From Flavobacterium psychrophilum (GTDB lineage: Bacteria; Bacteroidota; Bacteroidia; Flavobacteriales; Flavobacteriaceae), in contig CAMBZB010000031.1 of NCBI GenBank assembly GCA_945872245.1, positions 1 through 25,484 of the forward strand: DNA of 25,484 bases, read 5' to 3'. A program made the position numbers and the translations under genes. Below the pieces are notes generated by a model. That model saw only the letters and a program-made list of their open reading frames with translations, was not told where the DNA came from and searched no databases. Below, piece by piece: positions 15,501 to 24,497 of this stretch. The first letter of the stretch is position 1, and every line of letters begins with the position of its first letter.

Positions 15501-16859
15501 TTATTCCGGATTATAACCCAAATAAGGCACCGATTGTTCCTTGAAAATAATACCATTTTCTTCGAGTTCTTTCAAAATGGGCAAATACACTTCCTTACGG
15601 ATAGGAAGCTGAACTCCTGGCGTTTTAATCTTTCCGTTTAAGATCAGCAATGTTGCCATTGCAACGGGTAAACCAACTGTTTTCGCCATGGCGGTATAGG
15701 TTTGGTCTTCGCCAATACAAACCATTTTGGAATCGATTTGCTGTTTTTTGCCGTTCAATTCATAACCAAATTTATGGTACATCACAATCATATCCTTCTC
15801 TTTGGGCTGCAGGGTCCAGCTGTCGGTCAAAATTTTTTCGAGAATTTGAGCAGGAGTGGCATTTTTTAGACCTATTTTTTTGTTGGGATTGAACAAATCC
15901 AACTCCAAAAGTTTATCCCACATGATATCGTCTTGGTCGATTTTTAAAATCAAACGCATCTTGATTTCAACAGAATCCGTTGGGTGATAGGGTAGGAAGG
16001 AATTCACAAATTGGCGGTAACTCATGGCTTCAGAGCCTTCCATAACATAGCTGTCATCGGTCATTCCCAGTTGCACAAACATATTCCAAGCCTTGGAAAA
16101 ACCTACCCTGCGAATGGTTCCTCTATATAAAGTAAGGATATTCTTCAGCCCATAAATATCCAAATATTTCAACGAATCCCGATTCGAATAGGCTTCAAAT
16201 CTACCGTAGCCTTCGACTTCCAGAAATTCAGTTCTTCGGAATAAATTCCAATACGGAATGTATTTATATGTCCCTTCTTGGATGAATTTTGCCGCTCCGC
16301 CCTGTCCGGCAAGAACCACATTTCGTGGTGCCCAGGTAAATTTATAATTCCAAAGATTCGTATCTGATTCCGGCGCAACTAGACCTCCACAAAACGATTC
16401 AAACAAAAGCATTTTTCCGCCTTTTTCGATAATTTCATTGATTGTTTTCATGGCACTCATGTGGTCAATTCCGGGATCAAGACCAATTTCATTCATGAAA
16501 ATTAGATTGTTCTCTTTTGCCAGAGTATCTAATTTCTGCATCGCATCGCTGACATAAGAAGCGGTAACCAAATGTTTTTTGTAAACAATACAATCCTTGG
16601 CAACTTCAATATGTAACTGGGCCGGCAACATTGAGACAACAATATCCGCTCTTTGAATGGCCGAATGTCTTTGGGTTGCGACAGAAATATCTAAAGCAAT
16701 TGGAGTTGCATTGGGGTGATTGTTGGTTTTACTTTGCGCCAATGCCAATGATAAATCAGCAATGATAAGATGCAGATTCTCTACGTCTGACTTATTCAGA
16801 AGATATTGAATTAGCGACGAAGCCGATCTTCCTGCTCCAATGATTAGAATAGTTCTCAT
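15501..16859 (-). CDS. Saccharopine dehydrogenase (LYS9-like)
   Basis: The protein has 452 residues from the chosen start. The N-terminus is a Rossmann fold (ILIIGAGRSASS). The central and C-terminal parts have NEIGLDPGIDHMSA, FESFCGGLVAPES and NYKFTWAPRNV, the signature of the glutamate-forming saccharopine dehydrogenase, which interconverts saccharopine with glutamate and aminoadipate semialdehyde using NAD(P). In Bacteroidota this probably serves lysine breakdown or a related amino acid reaction. The start is the ATG at 16859. A longer frame from a TTG at 16880 would begin inside the promoter box at 16878-16885, so it is rejected. The gene is monocistronic and convergent with the dipeptidase gene. 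Confidence 0.9.
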   Translation of the reverse strand: MRTILIIGAGRSASSLIQYLLNKSDVENLHLIIADLSLALAQSKTNNHPNATPIALDISVATQRHSAIQRADIVVSMLPAQLHIEVAKDCIVYKKHLVTASYVSDAMQKLDTLAKENNLIFMNEIGLDPGIDHMSAMKTINEIIEKGGKMLLFESFCGGLVAPESDTNLWNYKFTWAPRNVVLAGQGGAAKFIQEGTYKYIPYWNLFRRTEFLEVEGYGRFEAYSNRDSLKYLDIYGLKNILTLYRGTIRRVGFSKAWNMFVQLGMTDDSYVMEGSEAMSYRQFVNSFLPYHPTDSVEIKMRLILKIDQDDIMWDKLLELDLFNPNKKIGLKNATPAQILEKILTDSWTLQPKEKDMIVMYHKFGYELNGKKQQIDSKMVCIGEDQTYTAMAKTVGLPVAMATLLILNGKIKTPGVQLPIRKEVYLPILKELEENGIIFKEQSVPYLGYNPE

Positions 16860-16877
16860 GGACGAGTAGTTATAACA

Positions 16878-16908
16878 CAAATATACGTAATCGTTGTATT
16901 TATAACAA
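16878..16908 (-). promoter_or_regulatory. Promoter of the saccharopine dehydrogenase gene
   Basis: On the - strand, TTG (16906-16908) and TATATTTG (16878-16885) are 20 bp apart, and the ATG lies 18 bp beyond. It decides the start codon at 16859. Confidence 0.7.
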
Positions 16909-17032
16909 GCGGAACAGTAGTAAACAAAAATGTTTTTCCCAGATTCGGTGGATTAGATTTTATTTTACACCAACAGAATGATGTGGAGAGAAACTATCTT
17001 TAAAACTGCTTTTTCATTAACGAAATATGAGA

Positions 17033-17040
17033 TACTTTTG
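17033..17040 (+). promoter_or_regulatory. Probable -7 box of the DUF423 gene
   Basis: TACTTTTG fits TAnnTTTG and lies 19 bp before the ATG at 17060. It overlaps the 5' part of the longer open frame, which argues for the shorter protein. Confidence 0.6.
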
Positions 17041-17059
17041 TATCCAAATAAATCACAAA

Positions 17060-17446
17060 ATGGACAGAAAAATAATTTCTACTGGGGCTGTTTTAGGAAT
17101 GATAGCTATCATTTTAGGGGCATTTGGCGCTCATGCTTTAAAAAAAGTGCTGTCCATTGAAGAACTTTCCACATTCGAAACAGGTGTTCGATACCAAATG
17201 TACCACGCATTCTTTTTGCTTTTCATTGGAATGATTAACGATTTGTCCCAAAAAGCAAAAAAAACAATTTATAACTTGGTTCTTTTTGGAGTTCTTTTGT
17301 TTTCTGGCTCTATTTATTTATTAGCTACAAATAGTCTTACCTCGTTTGATTTTAAAATTATTGGATTCATAACTCCCATTGGGGGATTGCTATTAATACT
17401 GGCTTGGGGCGTTTTATTGTTTCATACTTTAATGAAAAAAGCATAA
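17060..17446 (+). CDS. DUF423 family membrane protein
   Basis: The protein has 128 residues with four predicted hydrophobic segments. The family block GAVLGMIAIILGAFGAHALK near the N-terminus, then TGVRYQMYHAFFLLFIGM, a SGSIYLLA segment and PIGGLLLILAWG, are typical of DUF423 (YgdD-like) inner-membrane proteins. Its function is not known. The start at 17060 (MDRKII) is chosen over an upstream ATG at 17027 because a promoter-like TACTTTTG lies at 17033-17040 and because the family begins with the first membrane helix. The gene converges on hemW. Confidence 0.9.
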   Translation: MDRKIISTGAVLGMIAIILGAFGAHALKKVLSIEELSTFETGVRYQMYHAFFLLFIGMINDLSQKAKKTIYNLVLFGVLLFSGSIYLLATNSLTSFDFKIIGFITPIGGLLLILAWGVLLFHTLMKKA

Positions 17447-17483
17447 CTAAACGGGCATCAGTTACACCTTTATTGTAAACATG

Positions 17484-18671
17484 CTAGGTCAAATTAACCA
17501 AAAACAAATCACTGGCCATTCCGTCGGTTAAAAACTTCCCTTTTTTGGTCGCTTTTAGAACATTTTCTTCAATAGAAAGCAAATTGTCATCAAGGAATTT
17601 TTGTGCTTGATTAGTAAGATATTCCAAATAAGTTGTGCCAAATTCTTTCTCGATTCTATCCAAAGAAACACCCCAAATGGTTCGTAAACCCGTCATTATA
17701 TATTCGTTATAGCGGTCTGTCTTAGACAAAATTTCAATTTCATTGGGCAATTTATTTTCCTCCAATGAATTCAAATAAATGGTATTATTCGAAATATTCC
17801 AGCTTCTCGAAATTCCGTCATAACTGTGAGCCGAAGGACCAATTCCAAGGTACTTTTTCCCCAACCAATAGGCCGAATTATTCTTCGAGAAGTAATTCTC
17901 TTTCCCAAAATTCGACAACTCATAATGGATAAATCCCTTTTTTTCGAGCATTTCGACTAAAATCTGGAAATGCGCTTCGGCCACCTCGTCTTTGGGTTTG
18001 GCTATTTTTCCGGTTTGGATGTGCTTGTTCAAAGCCGTTTTAGGTTCCACCGTCAAAGCATAACTCGAAATGTGAGGAATGCCAAAACTCAAAGCGGTTT
18101 CAATGTTTTGTTTCCATTTTTCGTTACTCATTTGCTGCGCCTGTTCTCCATTCTGGCTCGAGTCCGGAATTCCGTAAATCAAATCTAGGGAAATATTGTC
18201 AAAATATTTTGTTGCTTCTTCGAGACATTTTTTGGCATCCACCGAATTATGCGCACGATTCATCATCGTCAATTCATCATCAAAAAAAGATTGAATCCCT
18301 ATGCTTAATCGGTTGATTCCAATCGATTTGTAATCCTCGAAAATGGTTCTCGACTGCACTCGAACTGACAAACTAATCAAATCATCCGGATTGGCTTCAA
18401 GAGTAATTTCCGGATTTTCCGAAACAGTATAATTTTTATGCACTTCATCAATCAAAAATCTCAAATCTGAAATCTGCAATATTGAAGGCGTTCCGCCACC
18501 AAAATATATTGTCTTAATAACTTCATTTTCAAATTCCTTTTTCCGCATTCGAATTTCCTTGGCCAAAGCCAAGACCATCTCATCCTTTTTCTTCATTGAG
18601 GTCGAAAAATGAAAGTCGCAATAGTGACACGCCTGTTTGCAAAAAGGAATATGGATATAAATTCCGCTCAT
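17484..18671 (-). CDS. hemW: HemW-like radical SAM protein
   Basis: The protein has 395 residues. The radical SAM cluster motif is CKQACHYC (Cys11, Cys15, Cys18) after IYIHIPF. It is followed by [25 protein letters not shown] and DLIYGIPDS, in the order seen in HemW, and a C-terminal HemN-C-like region. HemW is related to oxygen-independent coproporphyrinogen oxidase but is thought to act as a haem chaperone; it lacks the extra cysteine arrangement typical of HemN. The ATG overlaps the stop of ruvC by four bases, so the two genes are translationally coupled. Confidence 0.92.
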   Translation of the reverse strand: MSGIYIHIPFCKQACHYCDFHFSTSMKKKDEMVLALAKEIRMRKKEFENEVIKTIYFGGGTPSILQISDLRFLIDEVHKNYTVSENPEITLEANPDDLISLSVRVQSRTIFEDYKSIGINRLSIGIQSFFDDELTMMNRAHNSVDAKKCLEEATKYFDNISLDLIYGIPDSSQNGEQAQQMSNEKWKQNIETALSFGIPHISSYALTVEPKTALNKHIQTGKIAKPKDEVAEAHFQILVEMLEKKGFIHYELSNFGKENYFSKNNSAYWLGKKYLGIGPSAHSYDGISRSWNISNNTIYLNSLEENKLPNEIEILSKTDRYNEYIMTGLRTIWGVSLDRIEKEFGTTYLEYLTNQAQKFLDDNLLSIEENVLKATKKGKFLTDGMASDLFLVNLT

Positions 18672-19222
18672 TTTTTAACTCGTTCTTCATTCTGCTTCAC
18701 AAAAGCGTCCCAACCAGTATAGCTTTTTGCGCCAACGACTTTTCCGGAATTGAAAAAATGACAAACCGCAGCAGCCAATCCATCGGTGGAATCAAGATTT
18801 TTGGGTAATTCCTTCAATCCTAATAATTGTTGAAGCATCTTGGCCACTTGTTCTTTGCTGGCATTTCCGTTGCCGGTGATTGCCATTTTTATTTTTTTGG
18901 GTTCGTATTCCGTAATAGGAATATCTCTCGAAAGTCCCGCCGCCATTGCCACGCCTTGTGCTCTTCCTAACTTCAGCATCGATTGTACATTCTTGCCAAA
19001 GAAGGGTGCTTCAATCGCAATTTCATCGGGATTGTGGGTATCGATTAACTCGATGGTACGTTCGAAAATGATTTTTAGTTTTTGATAATGGTTGTCATAT
19101 TTAGACAATTGCAATTCGTTGAGCTGAATAAAATGCATATTTTTTCCAACCACTTTTATCAATCCAAAACCCATGATTGTGGTTCCGGGGTCAATTCCTA
19201 ATATGATGCGTTCGTTTGTCAT
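18668..19222 (-). CDS. ruvC: Crossover junction endodeoxyribonuclease RuvC
   Basis: The protein has 184 residues, the usual length. Acidic active-site residues are visible: Asp11 in GIDPGT, Glu71 in IAIEAPFFG, and Asp144 and Asp147 in [13 protein letters not shown]. The [11 protein letters not shown] and [10 protein letters not shown] segments are also characteristic. RuvC resolves Holliday junctions together with RuvAB in homologous recombination and repair. It is upstream of hemW with an ATGA overlap. No ruvA or ruvB lies nearby, which is common in this group. Confidence 0.96.
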   Translation of the reverse strand: MTNERIILGIDPGTTIMGFGLIKVVGKNMHFIQLNELQLSKYDNHYQKLKIIFERTIELIDTHNPDEIAIEAPFFGKNVQSMLKLGRAQGVAMAAGLSRDIPITEYEPKKIKMAITGNGNASKEQVAKMLQQLLGLKELPKNLDSTDGLAAAVCHFFNSGKVVGAKSYTGWDAFVKQNEERVKK

Positions 19223-19271
19223 TTTATAGTATCAAAGACTCAATGTTTATTATTTTTAATGGAAAACAGGA

Positions 19272-20240
19272 TTATTCTGTTTTAGTGATGTATCCATTGG
19301 AGATCAACCATTTCTCGCAGGCATTTGGCCAATTGATGTTTGTTTCTTGAACACCTAAACCAAAGCCGTGGCCTCCATTTTCATAAATATGCATTTCTGC
19401 CGGAATATGGTGTTGTTTTAATGCGAGATAATAATTGATGCTGTTTTCAACAGAAACAGACTTATCGTCCGTTGCGTGTACCAAAAATGTTTTTGGGGTA
19501 AGACTATCGACCCTTTTTTCATTAGAATACTTTTCAACCCTATCAATACTTGGAGTTGTCCCCAACAGATTCCTTTTTGAACCTTGATGCACAATTCTAT
19601 TTTGCATTGAAATTACGGGATAAATTAAAATGGAAAAATCGGGCCGAGCACTTATATTGTCTATTGGAATGTATACATTTTCATTAAATTGCGTGGACAA
19701 GGTCGCGGCCAAATGTCCTCCTGCCGAAAATCCCATAATCCCAATTTTGTTTGAATCCAAATGCCATTTCACTGCGTTGCGTCGAATTATTCTTATCGCT
19801 TCTTGTGCGTCTTGTAGTGGACCAATAGATTTTTCAGCCATAATCAAATCACTCGGCAATCGGTATTTTATTACAAATGCGGAAATTCCCAGGCCATTGA
19901 ACCACTTCGCTATTTTATACCCTTCCTTATTGATTGCCAAATGATCATAACCGCCTCCGGGAAAAATAACAACTGAGGTTCCATTTGCTAATTTGGAATC
20001 TGCCAAAAAAAGTGTCAATGTTGGTTGAGAAACTTTACTGATTCCTTTTACAACTCCTTGTTCGTCAAACGAAACTTCTTCTTTATAGTTAACGGATTGA
20101 ATAGCTCCCGGTATTTTATTCCATAAAGGAATGGTCTGGTTTTGTGAAAAAACGGAAGTATTAATGCCCAAAAACAAAACAATCAAAACTAATTTGGCAC
20201 GCCTATTTTCACCCCTATTTTTTTTCATAAAATTCGACAT
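19272..20240 (-). CDS. Secreted alpha/beta-hydrolase (acetylxylan-esterase-like)
   Basis: The protein has 322 residues, with a basic N-terminus and a signal peptide ending near residue 32 (NTSVFSQ). The oxyanion region is FPGGGYDHLA (93-102), the nucleophile Ser172 in GFSAGG, the acid Asp258 or 259 in HATDDKSV, and His291 in GGHGFG. This is the layout of BD-FAE/acetylxylan-esterase-like hydrolases, which remove ester groups from plant polysaccharides or related compounds. The start could be 20240 or the ATG at 20228 (MKKNRG). The first is kept because it lies 12 bp after a good promoter box. The gene stands alone, divergent from the flippase-like gene. Confidence 0.85.
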   Translation of the reverse strand: MSNFMKKNRGENRRAKLVLIVLFLGINTSVFSQNQTIPLWNKIPGAIQSVNYKEEVSFDEQGVVKGISKVSQPTLTLFLADSKLANGTSVVIFPGGGYDHLAINKEGYKIAKWFNGLGISAFVIKYRLPSDLIMAEKSIGPLQDAQEAIRIIRRNAVKWHLDSNKIGIMGFSAGGHLAATLSTQFNENVYIPIDNISARPDFSILIYPVISMQNRIVHQGSKRNLLGTTPSIDRVEKYSNEKRVDSLTPKTFLVHATDDKSVSVENSINYYLALKQHHIPAEMHIYENGGHGFGLGVQETNINWPNACEKWLISNGYITKTE

Positions 20241-20251
20241 CTACTTTTATA

Positions 20252-20284
20252 CAAATCTAATTCTTTTGTGGCATCTACTTCAAA
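20252..20284 (-). promoter_or_regulatory. Promoter of the alpha/beta-hydrolase gene
   Basis: On the - strand, TTTG (20281-20284) and TAGATTTG (20252-20259) are 21 bp apart, matching the Bacteroidota promoter pattern. Confidence 0.65.
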
Positions 20285-20405
20285 AAATTTATTTTATAAA
20301 TTTCAGAAATGATAAGCATAAAAAATCTGTAACTGTAATTTTCAAAATTCAGTATTTTATTATTTCGGATTCGTTTGCCACTTTTTAATTTGTTACTTTG
20401 CAAGT

Positions 20406-21332
20406 ATGATTTCAACATCCCTCAAGGCGAAGCAATTTCTGACTATCTTAATTAAAATTTCGATTGTCGGAGGTGCTTTTTATTTTATTTATAATGAGTT
20501 AGCAAACAATGACCAACTCGATTGGGAGAAATTCACCGTATTGTTCCAAAAAAACCAATCTTTTGCGGGAATCAGTTTTATTTTGTTGTTGAGTTTTTTG
20601 AATCGGTTTTTCGAAATTTTGAAATGGCAGAATTTGGTTTCCTATCTCCATAAAATCAATTTTCCGGAAGCCACCCAACATGTTCTTGGCGCACTGACAG
20701 TAGGATTATTTACGCCAAACGGCGTGGGCGAATATGCCGGAAAAGCATTGTTTTTTGAAAAATCGAAAGCTAAAAAAATCGTCTTTCTGAATTTGATTTG
20801 CAACGGAATCCAAATGATTTTGTCGATTGTATTTGGAACAATTGGGTTTTGGGTTTTGGGTTATAGGTTTTGGGGTTTAGTGATTTTTTTTTCAAGTTTT
20901 GCCTTTTGCCTTTTAGGTTTTGGATTAAAAAAAATAAAAATTAAAGGCTATTCCATCGAAAAACTGATTCATAAAATCAATGAAATTCCAAAATCAATTC
21001 ATCAAAAAAATATTTTCTTAGCCATTTGTCGCTATTTGATTTTTTCGCATCAATATTATTTTCTATTCTTGGCTTTTGATGTTGATTTGCCTTATTTAAC
21101 TCTGATGGCGACCATTGCTAGCGTTTACTTTTTGGCTTCTTCATTACCCACATTCCAATTCTTGGACTTTGCCGTGAAGGGAAGTGTTGCCGTTTATTTT
21201 TTCGGAATTCTTGGCGTCAACGAATGGATAGTGGTTTTTATAAGCACGTTAATGTGGTTTTTGAACGTGGTTTTGCCGGTGATTATTGGCAGTTATTACG
21301 TGATGAATTTCAAAACTAAAATAGCGCAATGA
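20406..21332 (+). CDS. Flippase-like integral membrane protein (UPF0104/LPG-synthase TM family)
   Basis: The protein has 308 residues with about seven to eight hydrophobic segments, starting with FLTILIKISIVGGAFYFIYN. The motifs GLFTPNGVGEYAGKALFF (about 99-116) and LPTFQFLDFAVKGS in the second half are typical of the lysylphosphatidylglycerol-synthase transmembrane or UPF0104 family. Members are thought to move or modify lipid-linked substrates. Its stop overlaps the start of the next gene by four bases (ATGA), so it is coupled with a GT2 glycosyltransferase. Together they suggest a membrane-lipid glycosylation or export step, but this is inference. Confidence 0.82.
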   Translation: MISTSLKAKQFLTILIKISIVGGAFYFIYNELANNDQLDWEKFTVLFQKNQSFAGISFILLLSFLNRFFEILKWQNLVSYLHKINFPEATQHVLGALTVGLFTPNGVGEYAGKALFFEKSKAKKIVFLNLICNGIQMILSIVFGTIGFWVLGYRFWGLVIFFSSFAFCLLGFGLKKIKIKGYSIEKLIHKINEIPKSIHQKNIFLAICRYLIFSHQYYFLFLAFDVDLPYLTLMATIASVYFLASSLPTFQFLDFAVKGSVAVYFFGILGVNEWIVVFISTLMWFLNVVLPVIIGSYYVMNFKTKIAQ

Positions 21333-22426
21333 TTATTGTTTTATATATAATCACAACAATATATTGTCTGGCAATAGTTGCTCTTATTTATGGATTTACA
21401 AAAGTCAATTCCTTTTATTATGTTGGATTAAAGCCGAAAACCAAGTTTTCGATTGTCGTTCCTTTTCGGAATGAAACTGAAATTCTGCCAAAACTTTTAG
21501 ATAGTTTTTTGAAATTAACTTATCCTGAGGACTTGTTCGAAGTCATTCTGGTGGATGATTTTTCTAGTGAAGAGTATAGAGTTCAAACTTTCAAGCTTAA
21601 AGTTTCGGTCATAAAGAACGTTCGGGTTTCGAATTCGCCCAAAAAAGATGCAATTTCAACGGCAATACAAAGCGCAGAAAACGATTGGATTATTTCCACT
21701 GATGCGGATTGTGTGGTCAATGAAAACTGGTTATTGTCTTTGGATAATTATATTCAGCTTCACGATGTTTCGATGATTGCCGGCGCCGTTTCTTATGAAG
21801 CTAAAAATTCGTTTTTGCATCATTTTCAGCAATTGGATTTGGCTAGTTTGCAGGGCGCAACGATGGGAAGTTTTGGTATTGGAAAAGGGTTCATCTGCAA
21901 TGGCGCCAACTTTGCCTACTCCAAATCGTTTTTTCAAGAACTAAATGGCTTTGGAGGAAATGACGGAATTGCCAGCGGAGACGATGTTTTTTTGTTGCAA
22001 AAAGCCATTGCAAGATTTCCCGAGAAAGTACAGTATTTAAAATCCGAAAATAACATTGTTGTCACAAAACCTTTGGACGACTGGAAATCCTTGTTTTATC
22101 AAAGAGTGCGCTGGGCTTCCAAAACGGGCTCGTATCAAAGCCGTTTTGGGAAAGGTTTGGGCTTGGTGGTTTTTGTTGGGAATTTTGCTTGGGTATTCGG
22201 TGTTGGTTGTTGGTTGTTGGGTTTAATTTTGTTTCAAGATATGGTTTTGTTGTTCCTTTTAAAATTTATGGTTGATACTATTTTGATTTACAAGGCAAAT
22301 TCTTTTTTGACTAAAAATAGAATGCGCTATTTGATTTTGGGTAGTTTACTCTATCCTTTTTTCAGCGTGAGTGTGGCTTTGTATTCCTTGTTTGGAAAAT
22401 ACGAATGGAAAGGAAGGCGTTTTTAG
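21329..22426 (+). CDS. GT2-family membrane glycosyltransferase
   Basis: The protein has 365 residues with one N-terminal membrane helix (1-25) and about three C-terminal ones. The catalytic GT-A domain contains FSIVVPFRNE (41-50), VILVDDFSS (about 73-81), the metal-binding STDADC (about 117-122) and a QRVRWASK segment matching the QxxRW motif of inverting GT2 enzymes, some of which are processive. The donor sugar and acceptor are unknown. It overlaps the flippase-like gene by four bases, which implies joint action at the membrane. The segment GVGCWLLGLILFQDMVLL and the following hydrophobic stretches form the membrane anchor. Confidence 0.88.
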   Translation: MIIVLYIITTIYCLAIVALIYGFTKVNSFYYVGLKPKTKFSIVVPFRNETEILPKLLDSFLKLTYPEDLFEVILVDDFSSEEYRVQTFKLKVSVIKNVRVSNSPKKDAISTAIQSAENDWIISTDADCVVNENWLLSLDNYIQLHDVSMIAGAVSYEAKNSFLHHFQQLDLASLQGATMGSFGIGKGFICNGANFAYSKSFFQELNGFGGNDGIASGDDVFLLQKAIARFPEKVQYLKSENNIVVTKPLDDWKSLFYQRVRWASKTGSYQSRFGKGLGLVVFVGNFAWVFGVGCWLLGLILFQDMVLLFLLKFMVDTILIYKANSFLTKNRMRYLILGSLLYPFFSVSVALYSLFGKYEWKGRRF

Positions 22427-22479
22427 TTCTGCGATTAATTTTTAAAGCTTCCAATCTTCAAAAAAACTAGAAGTTTTAA

Positions 22480-22962
22480 TCACTCTACTTTGAGAATAAC
22501 AGGAAGGATAAACTGTGTTTTTACGGGTATTCCTCTTTTTATGGCAGGATTTATTTTGGGAAAGCCCACCAAACGAGCCTTAAGTATGCTATCGATTTTT
22601 ACGGTATCATAGGCCACGGAATCTTTAGGGAATAGAGGCTCGAAAATAATTCTTGAATTGGGAAAAACCGTAACTTTAACTTCGATCGTATCCAATTCTG
22701 GATAGAGAACGGACAGGGTGTCAACACTTAGTTTATGTTGGATGAGCTGTGTCATATATTCAAAAAAACATTGTTGACGCTCTATTTTATTTTCTATAGT
22801 ATCAGAACCATAAACGGATGGAAATTCGTCTACTTCTTTCCAATTAATGGATTTCAATTCCTTTTGCAACAAATCCTTTTCTGAAGGCACTTGCTTTTCA
22901 AAGTATTGACAGGAACTAAAAAGAAGTATTGATAAAAATACTGTAAGAATTATTTTTTTCAT
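22480..22962 (-). CDS. Small lipoprotein, possibly with a TonB-C-like tail
   Basis: The protein has 160 residues with a lipobox FSSC (Cys18) after a typical signal. I do not recognise a named family. The C-terminal part (about 124-160, including FPKINPAIKRGIPVKTQF and LPVILKVE) has the feel of a TonB C-terminal fold: a Pro-Ala-x-x-x-Gly-x-x-Val turn followed by a terminal beta strand. The first strands of that fold are not evident. It converges on the GT2 gene, with 53 bp between the stop codons. A periplasm-facing lipoprotein is the safe reading; the TonB link is weak inference. Confidence 0.65.
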   Translation of the reverse strand: MKKIILTVFLSILLFSSCQYFEKQVPSEKDLLQKELKSINWKEVDEFPSVYGSDTIENKIERQQCFFEYMTQLIQHKLSVDTLSVLYPELDTIEVKVTVFPNSRIIFEPLFPKDSVAYDTVKIDSILKARLVGFPKINPAIKRGIPVKTQFILPVILKVE

Positions 22963-23250
22963 ATTCGCTTATCAAATACCCGTTGCTTTGGGTTTTCAAA
23001 AATACAAAAAATAAATTTATGGAAGTAATGAGTTCTGTTTATTGGTTTTAGTTTAACTATTTTGCAAATTAACAAGTTTTTGTAATGATTCAGTATCAAC
23101 CTTAAATCAAAAAAGCCATCCCTAAAAAGGGAAAGCTTTCCATTGGTCTAACTACTAAACCTGCCCATTTCTGGGAAAACAACACAACAATCTTAAATGC
23201 TTTTAGGGCAAAAAAGGCTTTCATTTCTGAAAACCTTTATCCCAATTTAG
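22963..23250. other. Gene-free stretch between lipoprotein and tRNA-Asp genes
   Basis: I see no gene in these 288 bp. A possible promoter box for the lipoprotein gene (TATTTTTG on the - strand, 22997-23004) and the tRNA-Asp terminator are present. There is also a 12-bp palindrome GGAAAGCTTTCC in the middle, of unknown meaning. Confidence 0.5.
23205..23238 (-). terminator. Terminator downstream of tRNA-Asp
   Basis: On the - strand, AAAGGTTTTC pairs with GAAAGCCTTT (one G-T pair) around a 6-nt loop, followed by a T-tract. It begins 13 bp after the tRNA 3' end. Confidence 0.82.
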
Positions 23251-23324
23251 CGGTCTGGACGGGACTCGAACCCGCGACCCCATGCGTGACAGGCATGTAT
23301 TCTAACCAACTGAACTACCAAACC
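23251..23324 (-). tRNA. tRNA-Asp (anticodon GUC)
   Basis: The - strand gives a 74-nt cloverleaf. The acceptor arms are GGTTTGG and CCAGACC (one G-T pair) with discriminator G. The anticodon stem-loop is CATGC-CTGTCAC-GCATG with anticodon GTC. A D-loop (AGTTCAGTTGGTTAGAA) and T-arm (CGGGTTCGAGTCCCG) are present. CCA is not encoded. Confidence 0.97.
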
Positions 23325-23342
23325 TCTGCTTTATTGCGGTTG

Positions 23343-23372
23343 CAAATATACTATAGAATTTTGTATCTACAA
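23343..23372 (-). promoter_or_regulatory. Promoter of tRNA-Asp
   Basis: On the - strand, TTG (23370-23372) and TATATTTG (23343-23350) are separated by 19 bp, and the tRNA begins 18 bp beyond. Confidence 0.72.
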
Positions 23373-23411
23373 GTGTTTCTGCGAAAAAACATTCAATTAA
23401 ATTTTTAGGGC

Positions 23412-24338
23412 TTACCCAAACTTTTGTTTTTCAACTAAATATGCCGTCAATACCTTCTCAAAACTGTCGGAAACCCCAACGGGAACATACTTAATTTTGT
23501 TTTGAGAGCAAGTCATTGCTAGGTTTTTGAAGTAATTATTCACCCCTTTTTCATATGCGGACTTTACATTATCGGCAAAAACGGTTACCTCATCTCCGCT
23601 TTCCATGTCAATAAATTTTCTCGGGGCATTATCAAAGTCGAAATTCAGTTCTGTTTTGTTGTCAATTACGTGAAACAAAACCACTTTGTGCTTGTTGTGT
23701 TTCAGATGTTGTAAAGCATTAAACAATGCTTCCTCGTCACCGGATTGAAACATGTCCGTAAAAAGAATTATCATCGAACGACGGTGCATTTTTTCGGCTA
23801 TTTGGTGCAGGAAGGTTATCGTATTCGTGTTTTTTTGAGTTTTCGGTTGTGCCAAGAGATTTTCTAGCGCATTCAACACCATTCTGTGGTGGCGATCGCT
23901 CCCTTTTTCAGGGGCATAATATTCATAGGTGTCCGAAAACACGCTTAATCCAACGGCATCTCGCTGTTTCTTGAGAAGATTCATCAAAACGGCCGAAGCC
24001 AACACAGAAAATCCAATCTTGTTTTGGTAAAAATCCTCAGTGTCTTTGAGTTTTGGATAGTGCATCGACGACGAATTGTCAATGATGATGTGGCAGCGCA
24101 AATTAGTTTCTTCCTCGAACCGTTTGGTGAATAACCTATCGGTTTTGGCAAACAATTTCCAGTCAATGTGCTTGGTACTTTCGCCAACATTGTAGACTTT
24201 GTGCTCAGCAAATTCGGCAGAAAAACCGTGAAAGGGACTTTTATGCATTCCGGAAATAAAGCCTTCCACAATTTGGTTGGCCAACAATTCAAGATGCTGA
24301 AAACTAGATATTTTTTCTATTTGCGATTCGATCTTCAT
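23412..24338 (-). CDS. DUF58 / von Willebrand A-like protein
   Basis: The protein has 308 residues, cytoplasmic, with no membrane segment. The conserved DUF58 block VGESTKHIDWKLFAKTD (51-67) precedes a vWA-like domain with the MIDAS-type motif DNSSS (87-91) in CHIIIDNSSSM, and LFTDMFQSG later. DUF58 proteins usually work with MoxR AAA+ ATPases in envelope or metal-centre maturation, but no MoxR gene is in this window. It lies downstream of trxA in the same direction, separated by a terminator, so it likely has its own promoter. A TAnnTTTG box lies only 4 bp before the ATG, suggesting a leaderless or very short-leader transcript. Confidence 0.9.
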   Translation of the reverse strand: MKIESQIEKISSFQHLELLANQIVEGFISGMHKSPFHGFSAEFAEHKVYNVGESTKHIDWKLFAKTDRLFTKRFEEETNLRCHIIIDNSSSMHYPKLKDTEDFYQNKIGFSVLASAVLMNLLKKQRDAVGLSVFSDTYEYYAPEKGSDRHHRMVLNALENLLAQPKTQKNTNTITFLHQIAEKMHRRSMIILFTDMFQSGDEEALFNALQHLKHNKHKVVLFHVIDNKTELNFDFDNAPRKFIDMESGDEVTVFADNVKSAYEKGVNNYFKNLAMTCSQNKIKYVPVGVSDSFEKVLTAYLVEKQKFG

Positions 24339-24342
24339 TCTT

Positions 24343-24350
24343 CAAATGTA
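24343..24350 (-). promoter_or_regulatory. -7 box immediately before the DUF58 start
   Basis: TACATTTG on the - strand fits TAnnTTTG, and a TTG lies 20 bp further upstream. Only 4 bp separate the box from the ATG at 24338, so transcription would begin at or next to the start codon. Confidence 0.5.
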
Positions 24351-24387
24351 ATAAAAGATTGCACAAAAACCAATACCCATATACTAA

Positions 24388-24420
24388 AGACTGATAGGTT
24401 TTTAAAAACCTATCGGGTCT
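24388..24420. repeat. Intergenic palindrome between trxA and the DUF58 gene
   Basis: GATAGGTTTTT and AAAAACCTATC (24393-24414) form a perfect 22-bp palindrome. It is extended outward by AGACT and GGTCT with one bulged G. It resembles the short extragenic palindromes common in Flavobacterium genomes, but that is from memory. Confidence 0.8.
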
Positions 24421-24452
24421 AAAAAAAAAGGTTTGACTTTCGCCAAACCTTT
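24421..24452 (-). terminator. Terminator of trxA
   Basis: On the - strand, AAAGGTTTG pairs perfectly with CAAACCTTT around an 8-nt loop, followed by a long T-tract (the A-run at 24421-24429 on the + strand). It lies 46 bp after the trxA stop. Confidence 0.92.
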
Positions 24453-24497
24453 CTATATAATATTGTGAGATTACTTCGAGAGTCGCAATGAATTTGA

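Noticed and set aside
16860..16880. Longer N-terminus of saccharopine dehydrogenase from a TTG at 16880
   Set aside because: It overlaps the TATATTTG promoter box, and the Rossmann fold begins directly at the ATG at 16859.
17027..17059. Longer N-terminus of the DUF423 protein from an ATG at 17027
   Set aside because: A TAnnTTTG box lies inside the extension, and the family's first membrane helix begins right after the ATG at 17060.
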